A stretch of 19,456 bases of DNA. Source: Mariprofundaceae bacterium (lineage in GTDB: Bacteria; Pseudomonadota; Zetaproteobacteria; Mariprofundales; Mariprofundaceae). Positions 1 through 7,058 of this stretch are shown in pieces. Within the stretch, counting starts at the first letter, position 1. The number at the start of each line of letters is the position of its first letter. The notes beneath the pieces are model-generated. The model saw only the letters and a list, made by a program, of their open reading frames with translations. It did no database searches and had not been told where the DNA came from. The translations under genes and the position numbers were made by a program. The stretch lies in the NCBI GenBank assembly GCA_030950825.1, contig JAUZQT010000170.1, forward strand, positions 1-19,456, written 5' to 3'.

Positions 1-231
1 CGATCAACGCGGCACATTCTGTTGGCTTCCAGCATCACAACACCGTCGCCCTTCCCATTTTGAATATTTCGTGGCTCAATCACTTACGCTTACGGCCTAT
101 TGGTTCGATTCCCTTGTGCTCAATCTTTGGAATTACTTCCGCCGACCCAAGGTTCACTTCCCAGCGGATGGCTAATCCTTACCGGAGCGGGATTTTCACC
201 CACCAGAATAAACGACCTTGCCCGGCCGCAC
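1..231 (-). mobile_element. Group II intron, 5' end (domain I), partial
   Basis: Read on the minus strand, the stretch starting at 231 begins GTGCGGCCGGGC, fitting the GUGYG 5' splice-site consensus. It continues with a GGTGGGTGAAAATCCC-type segment and the conserved run AAGGGAATCGAACC. These follow the usual order of domain I in bacterial group II introns. A candidate EBS1 (TGTGA within 34-39, about 195 nt into the intron) is complementary to the TCACA that ends the upstream exon (232-237). The intron-encoded reverse transcriptase/maturase and the 3' end lie beyond the left edge, so completeness and activity cannot be judged. The family call is recognition from memory; the EBS/IBS pairing is my inference. 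Confidence 0.8.
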
Positions 232-401
232 TGTGAATTATTCAGGCTAAATGCATTTATTAGTATGTATTGGCGCATGGCTCGTTTATCTTCAGCGCCC
301 ATCAGAATTGACCCTTGGATGCGCAGTAATATTTCTTCTGGCGTGAGGGTGGATGGAGGAGAGTTTTTTGTCGGTTGAAAGGCGGCAAGAGCGTTGGCTC
401 C
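232..401 (-). pseudogene. Unknown reading frame interrupted by the group II intron (5' exon)
   Basis: On the minus strand an open frame runs from just after a stop at 402-404 down to the intron boundary at 231. It ends in residues including TPEEILLRIQGSILMGAEDK and then MRQYILINAFSLNNSQ, before running into intron sequence. The composition looks protein-like, but I do not recognise the family. No good start with a Shine-Dalgarno sequence is visible; an ATG at 300-302 is possible, giving only about 24 exon codons. Upstream (about 458-590) another minus frame is open for about 43 codons in a different phase, so the gene may be frameshifted or these may be chance frames. The 3' exon is outside the window. 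Confidence 0.35.
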
Positions 402-403
402 TC

Positions 404-580
404 AGATCAGGTAAGCATCAGGATTAGGAACGGATCACGTATGCGGTGTTGTTATTTATAATCACTCAAGCCCAGTGCCGCAACGCAGAAGGCGAACTTA
501 TAGGCAGGCAGAATTGGATGATTTATTTTCCCGCGTCCCTTATAGTTGACAGTATCCACTACCTTACCAGCATCCCGTGT
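404..580. other. Leader region upstream of bioF
   Basis: There is no convincing gene here. The bioF frame is open upstream to a GTG at 446, but the extra 45 residues do not look like BioF. A TTGACA lies at 546-551 without a matching -10 at normal spacing, and a TATAAT at 457-462 lacks a -35. I see no clear BirA-type operator (a TTGTAAAC inverted repeat). The biotin operon promoter is probably here, but I cannot place it. Confidence 0.4.
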
Positions 581-1756
581 ATGTTAATTGATTGCACCGA
601 TACCAAACATGACTCCCGCCACTGGTTTGCGCCCATTGCTGAGCATCGACGACGCCAATTTTTAGCATCCAAACAACAAGGCATCTACATCACATTAACA
701 GGAAAATCATTGGTCAATTTCGCATCCAATGATTATTTAGGGCTGCGTCAGCATCCACTACTTAAAGAAGCAGCTATCGCAGCCATTGAACAAGATGGGA
801 TTGGCAGCGGCGCATCCCGCCTTATTTCTGGCAATCATCCTCAGTTGCACCAGCTTGAGAATGAGGTGGCTGCATGGAAAGGCTATGAGTCTTGCCTTAT
901 TGTAGGCTCAGGCATGCTTGCCAATATCGGGTTAATTCAGGCTTTGGCTGATCGTCATACACATATATTCTCAGACAAACTGAATCATGCTTCATTGCTG
1001 GATGGTGTTCGCCTATCAGGTGCAGTATCACACCGTTTTGCACATTGCAATTACAATAAACTTGATAAGTTATTACAAAAAGAAACTGCCAAAAAACGTG
1101 TTATCATATCTGATGGTGTATTCAGTATGGATGGTGATTGCGCAGATATTCAAAAATTATTACAACTGGCAGATACACACAAAACCTTGCTCCTTATTGA
1201 TGATGCCCACGGCATTGGCTGCATGGGCAAGCAACAGCGCGGATTAACAGCTGACTTTGCAGGGCATAAGCGCTTGATCGAAGTCGGCACGTTTGGCAAG
1301 GCCTTCGGTGCTTATGGTGCATTTATTCTTGGCACCCATGAGTTGATTGAAGGCCTAAAACAACGTATGCGCACCATGATTTATTCAACAGCACTTCCAA
1401 CCTTCATACCTGCTGCGATGCTTGCTGCGCTCCCTATCATTCAAAAGGGCGATTTACAGAAAAAACTACAGTGCAATCTCAATCTGTTTCGCAAATATAC
1501 CTGCGGGCTAAACTTATTACCTTCAAATACAGCGATTCAAGCCTTGATCATCGGCCAAGATAGTAATGCACTCAATGCATCCAAGGCTTTGCATGATGCT
1601 GGCTTCTTTGTGCCAGCCATTCGCCCGCCCACTGTGCAAGAAGGGACATCCCGTTTGCGCATCACACTGTCAGCGGCACATACACCTGAGCAGATTAAAG
1701 CATTGGGCAAGGCTTTGTGCGAAGCATTCTATCAAACATCAGAGTCGCTATCGTGA
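581..1756 (+). CDS. bioF: 8-amino-7-oxononanoate synthase
   Basis: PLP-dependent enzyme condensing pimeloyl-ACP with L-alanine to give 8-amino-7-oxononanoate (KAPA), the first ring-building step of biotin synthesis; cytosolic. From the ATG at 581 it has 391 residues, close to the family's usual 385-390. Visible signatures are NFASNDYLGL near residue 46, SGNH (H86), SDKLNHASLLDG, the DDAHG PLP site (D207, H210) and the Schiff-base lysine in GTFGKAFG (K240). The frame stays open upstream to a GTG at 446, but those 45 residues do not match the family and would make the protein oversized, so I chose 581; no strong Shine-Dalgarno sequence is visible there. It is the first gene of bioFHCD, and its stop overlaps the bioH start. 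Confidence 0.95.
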   Translation: MLIDCTDTKHDSRHWFAPIAEHRRRQFLASKQQGIYITLTGKSLVNFASNDYLGLRQHPLLKEAAIAAIEQDGIGSGASRLISGNHPQLHQLENEVAAWKGYESCLIVGSGMLANIGLIQALADRHTHIFSDKLNHASLLDGVRLSGAVSHRFAHCNYNKLDKLLQKETAKKRVIISDGVFSMDGDCADIQKLLQLADTHKTLLLIDDAHGIGCMGKQQRGLTADFAGHKRLIEVGTFGKAFGAYGAFILGTHELIEGLKQRMRTMIYSTALPTFIPAAMLAALPIIQKGDLQKKLQCNLNLFRKYTCGLNLLPSNTAIQALIIGQDSNALNASKALHDAGFFVPAIRPPTVQEGTSRLRITLSAAHTPEQIKALGKALCEAFYQTSESLS

Positions 1757-2472
1757 ATCCACTGGTATTTATTCACGGCTGGGGGCAATCCCAACAAATC
1801 TGGCACCAACAACGCATGCAGTTCCCCCATGCCACATACTTAAACCTGCCAGGCCATGGCGGCGCAAAAGATTCAAGCAACTGGCTTGAAGCACTGGCAA
1901 GCCAACTACCCAATCAACCTTGCCTTTTACTAGGCTGGTCATTGGGTGGTATGCTCAGCATGCAACTGGCACTGGCTTACCCTCAATCTATTAAGGGGTT
2001 AGTATTGCTCAATAGCACCCCCTGTTTTCATCAAAAAGATGACTGGACTTACGGTTGTTCTAAAGAGTTGCTGCGAGATTTTAAAGAAGGGATGGATACT
2101 CAGCCAGTCAAAACCATGGCGCGTTTTTTCTCCTTAATGCTACATGGTGAAAATATTGACCGCCGTGCTCATCAAGCTATCGCCCGCGCTGCCGTAGATA
2201 GCTCAAAGCCAAATACAGCTGAAGGCATGCACTATGGATTGAAGTTATTGGCAACATTGGATTTGCGCCAACAACTATCAAGCATTCAACAGCCTACATG
2301 GATCATCCATGGTGATAACGATGCCGTTGTTCCTGTGCAGGCAGGAAATTTTCTTGCCAAGCATATTCCACATACCACACAACATCATTTTCAACATTGC
2401 GGTCATATGCCATTTTTAACCCAAAATAAACTATTTAATTCCCTTCTGGAGTCATGGTGTCAAAAAAATTAA
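1753..2472 (+). CDS. bioH: Pimeloyl-ACP methyl ester carboxylesterase
   Basis: Alpha/beta hydrolase that removes the methyl group from pimeloyl-ACP methyl ester once the pimeloyl chain is complete, freeing it for BioF. The N-terminal VFIHGWG gives the oxyanion-hole HGWG motif. The nucleophile elbow is GWSLGG (S63), followed by HGDNDAVVP with a probable catalytic Asp (about D190) and HCGHMPF with the catalytic His (about H218). I placed the start at the GTG at 1753-1755, which overlaps the bioF stop (GTGA) and gives 239 residues. The ATG at 1717 is also in frame, but adds 12 residues not expected in the family. The 3' end overlaps bioC by 19 nt, indicating translational coupling. Confidence 0.92.
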   Translation: MNPLVFIHGWGQSQQIWHQQRMQFPHATYLNLPGHGGAKDSSNWLEALASQLPNQPCLLLGWSLGGMLSMQLALAYPQSIKGLVLLNSTPCFHQKDDWTYGCSKELLRDFKEGMDTQPVKTMARFFSLMLHGENIDRRAHQAIARAAVDSSKPNTAEGMHYGLKLLATLDLRQQLSSIQQPTWIIHGDNDAVVPVQAGNFLAKHIPHTTQHHFQHCGHMPFLTQNKLFNSLLESWCQKN

Positions 2473-3350
2473 AAACATCCCACATCCACCGACCACACGT
2501 TAAACGCTCTTTTTCAAGTGCTGCCGCCAGCTACGATCACCATGCCGTGTTGCAACGTGAAATTGGCGACCGGCTTTTGGCACATCTGAATTTCACCAAA
2601 ATAGAGCCCAAGCGCATTCTCGATATTGGATGTGGTACTGGCTATTTCACTCGCTTACTGACCGATAAATTTAAAAAATCTCATGTAACTGGACTGGATT
2701 TATCCGAAGCCATGGTATTACATACACGCAAACAGCATAAATTTCGCCTGCCTTGGTATGGCAAACGCCATCACTGTGTCGCAGATGGCTGCGCCTTGCC
2801 TTTTGCTGATGCTTCTTTCGATTTGGTTGCCTCCAACCTTGCCATGCAATGGGTCGCCAATCCTGCTGACATGCTCTCTGAAATGCGCCGTGTTCTCGCC
2901 CCTGGCGGCTTGATATTATTCGCCACCTTTGGCAGGCGAACCCTTGCCGAATTACGCCAAGCACTGGCTGAGATTTCGCACCATCAACGCGGCAAGGCTG
3001 GTCACGTATTGCCATTTCCTGATGTGATGTCTTTGGGTGATGAGCTTCACCAGTTATCCGTCGAGATGCCTGTGATTGATAGTGATTTATTCACCCTTAC
3101 ATATCCTAATGTGATGGCATTGGTACGTGAACTCAAAGGATTGGGTGCATCATCGGCAGCCATTTCAGGCCGTTCTGGTGGCCTGTATGGTCGTCGTCTA
3201 TTAAAAGATTTGGATGCCAGCTATGGCGAAAAGCATCGCATGCCAGATGGTCAAATTCGAGCTAGCTTCGAAGCTTTGTATGCCCAAGCTTGGTATAAAG
3301 ATTCCCCTTATCAGCCTAAGGGAAATGTGATTCCCATTGAGTTGCAATAA
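2454..3350 (+). CDS. bioC: Malonyl-ACP O-methyltransferase
   Basis: SAM-dependent methyltransferase that caps malonyl-ACP as a methyl ester so that fatty-acid synthesis can build the pimeloyl chain. The product has 298 residues. An N-terminal RSFSSAAASYDHHA segment is typical of BioC. The SAM-binding motif I is LDIGCGTGYFTRLL (near residue 57), followed by GLDLSEAMV, then CALPFADASFDLVASNLAMQW and LAPGGLILFATFG, the usual class I order. The ATG at 2454 has GGAG about 5 nt upstream and lies inside the end of bioH. Its position between bioH and bioD supports BioC over a generic methyltransferase. Confidence 0.93.
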   Translation: MVSKKLKTSHIHRPHVKRSFSSAAASYDHHAVLQREIGDRLLAHLNFTKIEPKRILDIGCGTGYFTRLLTDKFKKSHVTGLDLSEAMVLHTRKQHKFRLPWYGKRHHCVADGCALPFADASFDLVASNLAMQWVANPADMLSEMRRVLAPGGLILFATFGRRTLAELRQALAEISHHQRGKAGHVLPFPDVMSLGDELHQLSVEMPVIDSDLFTLTYPNVMALVRELKGLGASSAAISGRSGGLYGRRLLKDLDASYGEKHRMPDGQIRASFEALYAQAWYKDSPYQPKGNVIPIELQ

Positions 3351-3356
3351 ATCAGC

Positions 3357-4025
3357 ATGAACGCATCCATTTTCATCACCGCCACCGATACAAATGCAGG
3401 CAAAACATGGCTTAGCAAACAATTAATTCAAGCTCTTCTTGAGTCAGGCATCAATGCCAAAGCCCTAAAACCCATCGCCTGTGGCCTCAATATCAACGGT
3501 AAAAATGATGATATTGAAACACTGCTACATGCCCAACAGCTATCACAAAGAAGTGACATCAATCATTACTGCTTTCCCCTGGCAACCGCCCCTTCCATTG
3601 CGGCGCAAGCCGAGGGAAAAACCATCGACCCTACACATCTGCAAACATGGTGTAGCGAGCAGGCCGAAAACGTCGATTTATGCCTGATTGAAGGCATTGG
3701 CGGGCTTATGGTGCCAATCACCCCGCAATACCTTGTTTCTGACTGGTTATCCGACATGCCTGAAATACCAATTATTTTGGTTGTAGGAGCAAAACTGGGC
3801 TGTATCAACCATGCCCTTCTTTCATTATCCTTGTTATCACATATGGGGTGTGACCCTGCATGGGTTGTCATTAACCAATGCACTGAAATGACCGACACAC
3901 AAGCTATCAAAGAAGCTATTCAGCCCTACCTGCCAAGCCCGTCGAACATGATTGAATGTGCTTATCAACAGCCTGACTCACTACGCCCACTGCTTGCTTG
4001 GTTACAAAACCGCTTGCATCAATAG
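3357..4025 (+). CDS. bioD: ATP-dependent dethiobiotin synthetase
   Basis: Forms the ureido ring of dethiobiotin from 7,8-diaminononanoate, CO2 and ATP; cytosolic. The 222 residues match the family length. The P-loop reads TDTNAGKT (residues 10-17), preceded by Ala9 where many BioD proteins have Gly. ALKPIACG follows near residue 35, and IEGIGGLMVPI is the family's second conserved loop near residues 115-125. The start is 6 nt after the bioC stop. This is the last gene of the bio operon. The BioA substrate step and BioB are not encoded in this window, so they must lie elsewhere if the pathway is complete. Confidence 0.93.
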   Translation: MNASIFITATDTNAGKTWLSKQLIQALLESGINAKALKPIACGLNINGKNDDIETLLHAQQLSQRSDINHYCFPLATAPSIAAQAEGKTIDPTHLQTWCSEQAENVDLCLIEGIGGLMVPITPQYLVSDWLSDMPEIPIILVVGAKLGCINHALLSLSLLSHMGCDPAWVVINQCTEMTDTQAIKEAIQPYLPSPSNMIECAYQQPDSLRPLLAWLQNRLHQ

Positions 4026-4058
4026 CCTCCAAAAACAACTTTAACTACAAATCTAAGC

Positions 4059-4074
4059 TGTCATAATCATGACA
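4059..4074. promoter_or_regulatory. Perfect 6-bp inverted repeat, possible operator
   Basis: TGTCATAATCATGACA is a perfect inverted repeat (6-bp arms, 4-nt centre) in the 122-nt spacer between bioD and the next gene. With its flanking C, the left arm (CTGTCATAATC) resembles the first half of a PhoB box, but the right half is a mirror-image repeat rather than the expected direct repeat. It lies about 75 nt before the ATG at 4148, a sensible place for a regulator. No named regulator can be assigned. Confidence 0.35.
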
Positions 4075-4147
4075 CATGGTTCCCTTACCGTCTGAAAATT
4101 AATAGCTGTTTTAATTGCTGTTAAAATTCAAATTAAAACGGAAGTGA

Positions 4148-4453
4148 ATGATGTTTAAAAATATTGCACTAACAATAATCTTGATATGCGGACCATTTTT
4201 TTGTTTTGCAAATGAAAACACTCACAATATACCAACATACACCCAGTCATCAGAGCAAGAACTGGCAGATCAATTGCTTACCTTAAGAATAACTTTGTCA
4301 AAATTACGTGAACTCATTTATAGCCTCAAAGATATCAAAGAACTTGAAAATGCAGGGCTCCCTCAACGCGATGCTGAATTGATGTATAAAACACTCCTGA
4401 CGAAGATAACCCAGACAAAAAATCAAACGATATTTCTCATTACATCACTCTAA
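4148..4453 (+). CDS. Small exported protein of unknown function
   Basis: About 100 residues. The N-terminus (MMFKNIALTIILICGPFFCF, then ANE) is a plausible Sec signal peptide with cleavage after FA near residue 21. The mature part is about 80 residues, rich in Leu, Lys and Glu, and predicted by eye to be helical (ELADQLLTLRITLSKLRELI, then LKDIKELENAG). The sequence GGAAG ends 3 nt before the ATG at 4148 and 6 nt before the in-frame ATG at 4151, so the second ATG may be the true start. I do not recognise a family. It is followed at 10 nt by another exported protein, suggesting a two-gene periplasmic unit. Confidence 0.6.
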   Translation: MMFKNIALTIILICGPFFCFANENTHNIPTYTQSSEQELADQLLTLRITLSKLRELIYSLKDIKELENAGLPQRDAELMYKTLLTKITQTKNQTIFLITSL

Positions 4454-4463
4454 AGGATTCACA

Positions 4464-4994
4464 GTGCTAAATTCTCAATTACTAACAATGTTACTACTCT
4501 TTTCTATGCTATTTATTAGCGCAATCCCCCGTGCCCAAGCGGGCGAACAAGCACACTATATCAATTTGGTTGCATTTCAGGCAGATAAAGTGGGTTACAA
4601 ATATGAAGCAATCGTCAGCAATAACCTTGGGCAACTCATTACAAGCATGGAAAAGCATGCCCATGTTATTTTTGCAACACACTCATCCAAGCTTCAAGAC
4701 CGGGATGTTATAAACTTGCAAGCTGATGTGATGCGCATGACAAAACAAGGAAGCCTAGCCAGTGGTGGCCTTGATTGCCGCTTTATTTTCGATGATGAAT
4801 CCGATGAAGATTCAGCATTTTTCTCGATTAGTGGCATATGTGATCGACTCACTGCAACCGATCAAGGTACCGAACGGAAAAAAATCATGGTTAAGCGAAA
4901 AATGCTATCGGATCCAAGCACAGTATTTAATGTCTGGCTAAAGCTTTATTCCGACCCAGAAACAGGCATCGCTATTTATACGGATATTGACTGA
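4464..4994 (+). CDS. Exported protein of unknown function
   Basis: 176 residues from a GTG start, with AAGGA ending 6 nt upstream. The signal peptide is clear: a hydrophobic core LLTMLLLFSMLFISAI and a cleavage site after AQA (about residue 26). The mature protein, about 150 residues, looks beta-rich. It has two cysteines (GLDCRF and SGICDR) placed for a single disulfide and an acidic patch FDDESDEDS between them. I recognise no conserved domain. It probably acts in the periplasm or outside the cell, and is probably cotranscribed with the preceding small exported protein. Confidence 0.7.
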   Translation: MLNSQLLTMLLLFSMLFISAIPRAQAGEQAHYINLVAFQADKVGYKYEAIVSNNLGQLITSMEKHAHVIFATHSSKLQDRDVINLQADVMRMTKQGSLASGGLDCRFIFDDESDEDSAFFSISGICDRLTATDQGTERKKIMVKRKMLSDPSTVFNVWLKLYSDPETGIAIYTDID

Positions 4995-5024
4995 TTCACA
5001 AAATCCTCGGCTGCCAATGTGAAA

Positions 5025-5042
5025 GTGCGGCTAAGGCCGCAC
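5025..5042. terminator. Hairpin between converging genes
   Basis: GTGCGGC-TAAG-GCCGCAC is a perfect 7-bp GC-rich stem with a tetraloop, lying 30 nt after the stop at 4994 and 18 nt beyond the pgl stop at 5061. The converging gene ends suggest a bidirectional terminator, although neither strand has a good U-tract, so termination efficiency is uncertain. Confidence 0.5.
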
Positions 5043-5060
5043 ACTCAAAAGCTTCTCGCT

Positions 5061-5792
5061 TTATAACGAAACAAGCCACTCACTGCGCTCTATATTCACA
5101 GGCAAGGGCTCACCAGCACACACTTTATCAAAAGCATTGCGTTTACCCTCCCCTGTCACGAGAATAATCCGTCTACGTGCAGCTTTAATTGTACTATAGC
5201 CCATTGAAACACGTTTTGATGGTGGTTTTGGAGAATCAAAGACTGCAACCGCCAAATCTGGGCTTCGTAAAGCTGGATTAGCAGGAAACAAGCTTGCTGT
5301 ATGCCCATCTTCCCCCATCCCCAGCAGTACCAAATCCAAACAGACTATTGTCGATAGATCTTCCGCGTACAGCGCGGCAGCTTCCTCAGCACCAAGCTCG
5401 GCATGTATACGGTGAACTTGATCTTTTGGAATCGATATATGATTCAACAATGCTACATCCGCCATCACATCATTTCGTTCAACATCCCCAGTAGGCAAGC
5501 AACGCTCATCACCAAACCACACATGCACCTTTGACCAATCAATATTCGCATCACGCAACAATACGTAACACTGCTTGGGTGTTGTGCCGCCAGCCAAGCC
5601 CCAATGAAAAACACCACGTTGTGTAATACATTCACGTGCTGATTGCACTACGATAGCTGCCGCCGCTTGCGCCACCTCCTGAGGGGTATCAAAGCTGTGT
5701 TTGGTCAAATTACCCGATGCGCCAAAGATGACGGTATTGGTTGGTTCAGGACGCTCCGAACCAAGCATCGAAGCAAATTTATCATTTGCCAT
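5061..5792 (-). CDS. pgl: 6-phosphogluconolactonase
   Basis: Hydrolyses 6-phosphogluconolactone to 6-phosphogluconate in the oxidative pentose-phosphate pathway (or Entner-Doudoroff branch). The 243 residues show the family's ordered motifs: GLAGGTTPK (near residue 65, phosphate loop), WFGDERCLP (near 91), NDVMAD, and LGMGEDGHTASLFP (near 156). All are typical of the SugarP_isomerase/DevB type. The start lies 2 nt after the stop of the upstream 6-phosphogluconate dehydrogenase, with AAGGA inside the end of that gene, so the two are co-translated. No zwf is visible in the window, although the lactone substrate implies one elsewhere. Confidence 0.93.
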   Translation of the reverse strand: MANDKFASMLGSERPEPTNTVIFGASGNLTKHSFDTPQEVAQAAAAIVVQSARECITQRGVFHWGLAGGTTPKQCYVLLRDANIDWSKVHVWFGDERCLPTGDVERNDVMADVALLNHISIPKDQVHRIHAELGAEEAAALYAEDLSTIVCLDLVLLGMGEDGHTASLFPANPALRSPDLAVAVFDSPKPPSKRVSMGYSTIKAARRRIILVTGEGKRNAFDKVCAGEPLPVNIERSEWLVSL

Positions 5793-5794
5793 GC

Positions 5795-6730
5795 TTATTT
5801 TTCCTTATCTGCCAGCTTCTTTGCTGGCTTGATGGCATGCCCACCAAAGCCTGCACGTTGTGCATTCACAATCTTACCTGCAAAGGCATCTTTTTGACGG
5901 CTACGAAAACGCATTTGCAATGCCAACGTCATCACAGGTGTTGGAATACCTAAATCAATGGCTTCATTGGCTGTCCAGCGACCTTCACCCGAATCATCCA
6001 TCCAGTCAGACAATGACGATAAATCACCATCTTGTTCCAAGGCATCACCCGTTAAATCAAGCAGCCATGAACTCACCACGGAGCCATGTTGCCAAACACG
6101 TGAAATTTGGTGCATGTCCAAATCAAATTCCTCTTTGGCTTTCATCAATTCAAAACCTTCGGCAAACGCTTGCATCATGCCGTATTCCATACCGTTATGA
6201 ACCATCTTTACAAAGTGTCCTGAACCCACTGCTCCCATGTGTCCCCAACCCTTCCCATCATCGGATGCCAAAGTCGTTAAAGCTGGTGCAATCAAATCAA
6301 TCGCGGATTTTTCACCACCAATCATCAGTGAATAACCGTTTTGAAGACCCCAAACACCGCCTGATGTGCCGCAATCAGCAAATAAAATTCCTTTTTCAGC
6401 CAATTCAGCGCCACGGCGTTGACCTTCTTTGTAGTTGGAGTTACCGCCATCAATAATCAAATCGCCAGCTTCAAGCCCCGCTTGCAATAAGTTTTCAATG
6501 CTTGAATCAACAAATTGATGTGGAACCATCACCCACACAACACGCGGACTTGGCAATTGTTGAATGGCATCTTGCAAGCTACTGGCCTCTGAAACACCTG
6601 CGAACGCATCTGCCAAGGCCTTACCTGGAGCCGCATCAACATCATAAGCCACTACTTCATGATCGCCCTGCATCAAACGCTTTACCATATTGCCGCCCAT
6701 ACGGCCCAAACCTATCATTGCCAACTTCAT
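5795..6730 (-). CDS. gnd: 6-phosphogluconate dehydrogenase, short NAD-type, decarboxylating
   Basis: Oxidatively decarboxylates 6-phosphogluconate to ribulose 5-phosphate. At 311 residues it belongs to the short YqeC/GndA-like class, not the about 470-residue NADP enzyme. The Rossmann motif is MIGLGRMGGNM (residues 5-15). The second strand ends in AYDVD, whose Asp suggests NAD rather than NADP. Substrate and catalytic segments are IIDGGNSNYKEG, DCGTSGGVWG and HFVKMVHNGMEYGMMQ (catalytic Lys). The start at 6730 has a strong AGGAGGT 5 nt upstream. It is transcribed with pgl directly downstream. The cofactor preference is inferred from one residue. Confidence 0.9.
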   Translation of the reverse strand: MKLAMIGLGRMGGNMVKRLMQGDHEVVAYDVDAAPGKALADAFAGVSEASSLQDAIQQLPSPRVVWVMVPHQFVDSSIENLLQAGLEAGDLIIDGGNSNYKEGQRRGAELAEKGILFADCGTSGGVWGLQNGYSLMIGGEKSAIDLIAPALTTLASDDGKGWGHMGAVGSGHFVKMVHNGMEYGMMQAFAEGFELMKAKEEFDLDMHQISRVWQHGSVVSSWLLDLTGDALEQDGDLSSLSDWMDDSGEGRWTANEAIDLGIPTPVMTLALQMRFRSRQKDAFAGKIVNAQRAGFGGHAIKPAKKLADKEK

Positions 6731-6889
6731 CGCTGACCTCCTATAACATAAAATAAATGAGCAGATAAAGCTTTTTCGGCTTGTGATAAATGTGTTATAT
6801 CATGGGGTAAAAAAAGCTTCACCTGTGTAACTATAAAAAATATGTTCTTTTCCTAGCTAATAGAGATTAAAGTATTTATTAGCATACAT

Positions 6890-6914
6890 AAAAACACCCG
6901 CTAACAAGCGGGTG
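6890..6914 (-). terminator. Rho-independent terminator for the 7059-7793 gene
   Basis: Read on the minus strand, an 8-bp stem CACCCGCT/AGCGGGTG with a 4-nt loop (TGTT) is followed at once by TTTTTATG. The T-run lies only on the minus strand, which fixes the direction. It closes the transcription unit ending at 7059. Confidence 0.85.
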
Positions 6915-6966
6915 CAAAAATACTAACATGCATAAAGTATGGTGGGGTAGTGAATTCTGTGGAAGA

Positions 6967-7003
6967 TCCAATACCCCGCAGCAAAGGCTACGGGGGTATT
7001 GGA
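6967..7003. repeat. Long hairpin (11-bp arms with an inner stem)
   Basis: TCCAATACCCC (6967-6977) pairs perfectly with GGGGTATTGGA (6993-7003). Inside, AGC (80-82) and GCT (87-89) can extend the stem across one bulge and one mismatch, around an AAAG loop. It has no T-run, so it is not a standard terminator. It sits between a stop codon and a separate terminator. It could be a REP-type element, an mRNA 3' stabiliser or a protein-binding site. Confidence 0.55.
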
Positions 7004-7058
7004 CAACTAGCTTTCAAAAGGTCAATGAAATCAACCTCAAAGAGGGGATGAAAGAAAA

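Larger units (their letters stand above)
6731..7058. other. Spacer between gnd and the 7059-7793 gene
   Basis: AT-rich, without a gene. On the gnd side it holds the gnd Shine-Dalgarno sequence, and presumably its promoter, which I cannot place confidently. On the other side are a terminator (6890-6914) and a long hairpin (6967-7003), listed separately. No tRNA or small ORF with a ribosome-binding site was seen. Confidence 0.6.

Noticed and set aside
446..580. Extra 45 N-terminal codons for bioF from a GTG at 446
   Set aside because: They make the protein longer than the family, lack family-like residues, and no ribosome-binding site supports the GTG; the ATG at 581 gives the normal length.
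4059..4074. Full PhoB box
   Set aside because: Only the first half resembles the CTGTCAT direct repeat; the second half is inverted, so I list it only as a palindrome.
5860..6456. 198-codon plus-strand ORF
   Set aside because: Fully antisense to gnd, with low-complexity His/Pro/Ser-rich content and no ribosome-binding site; a shadow of the real gene.
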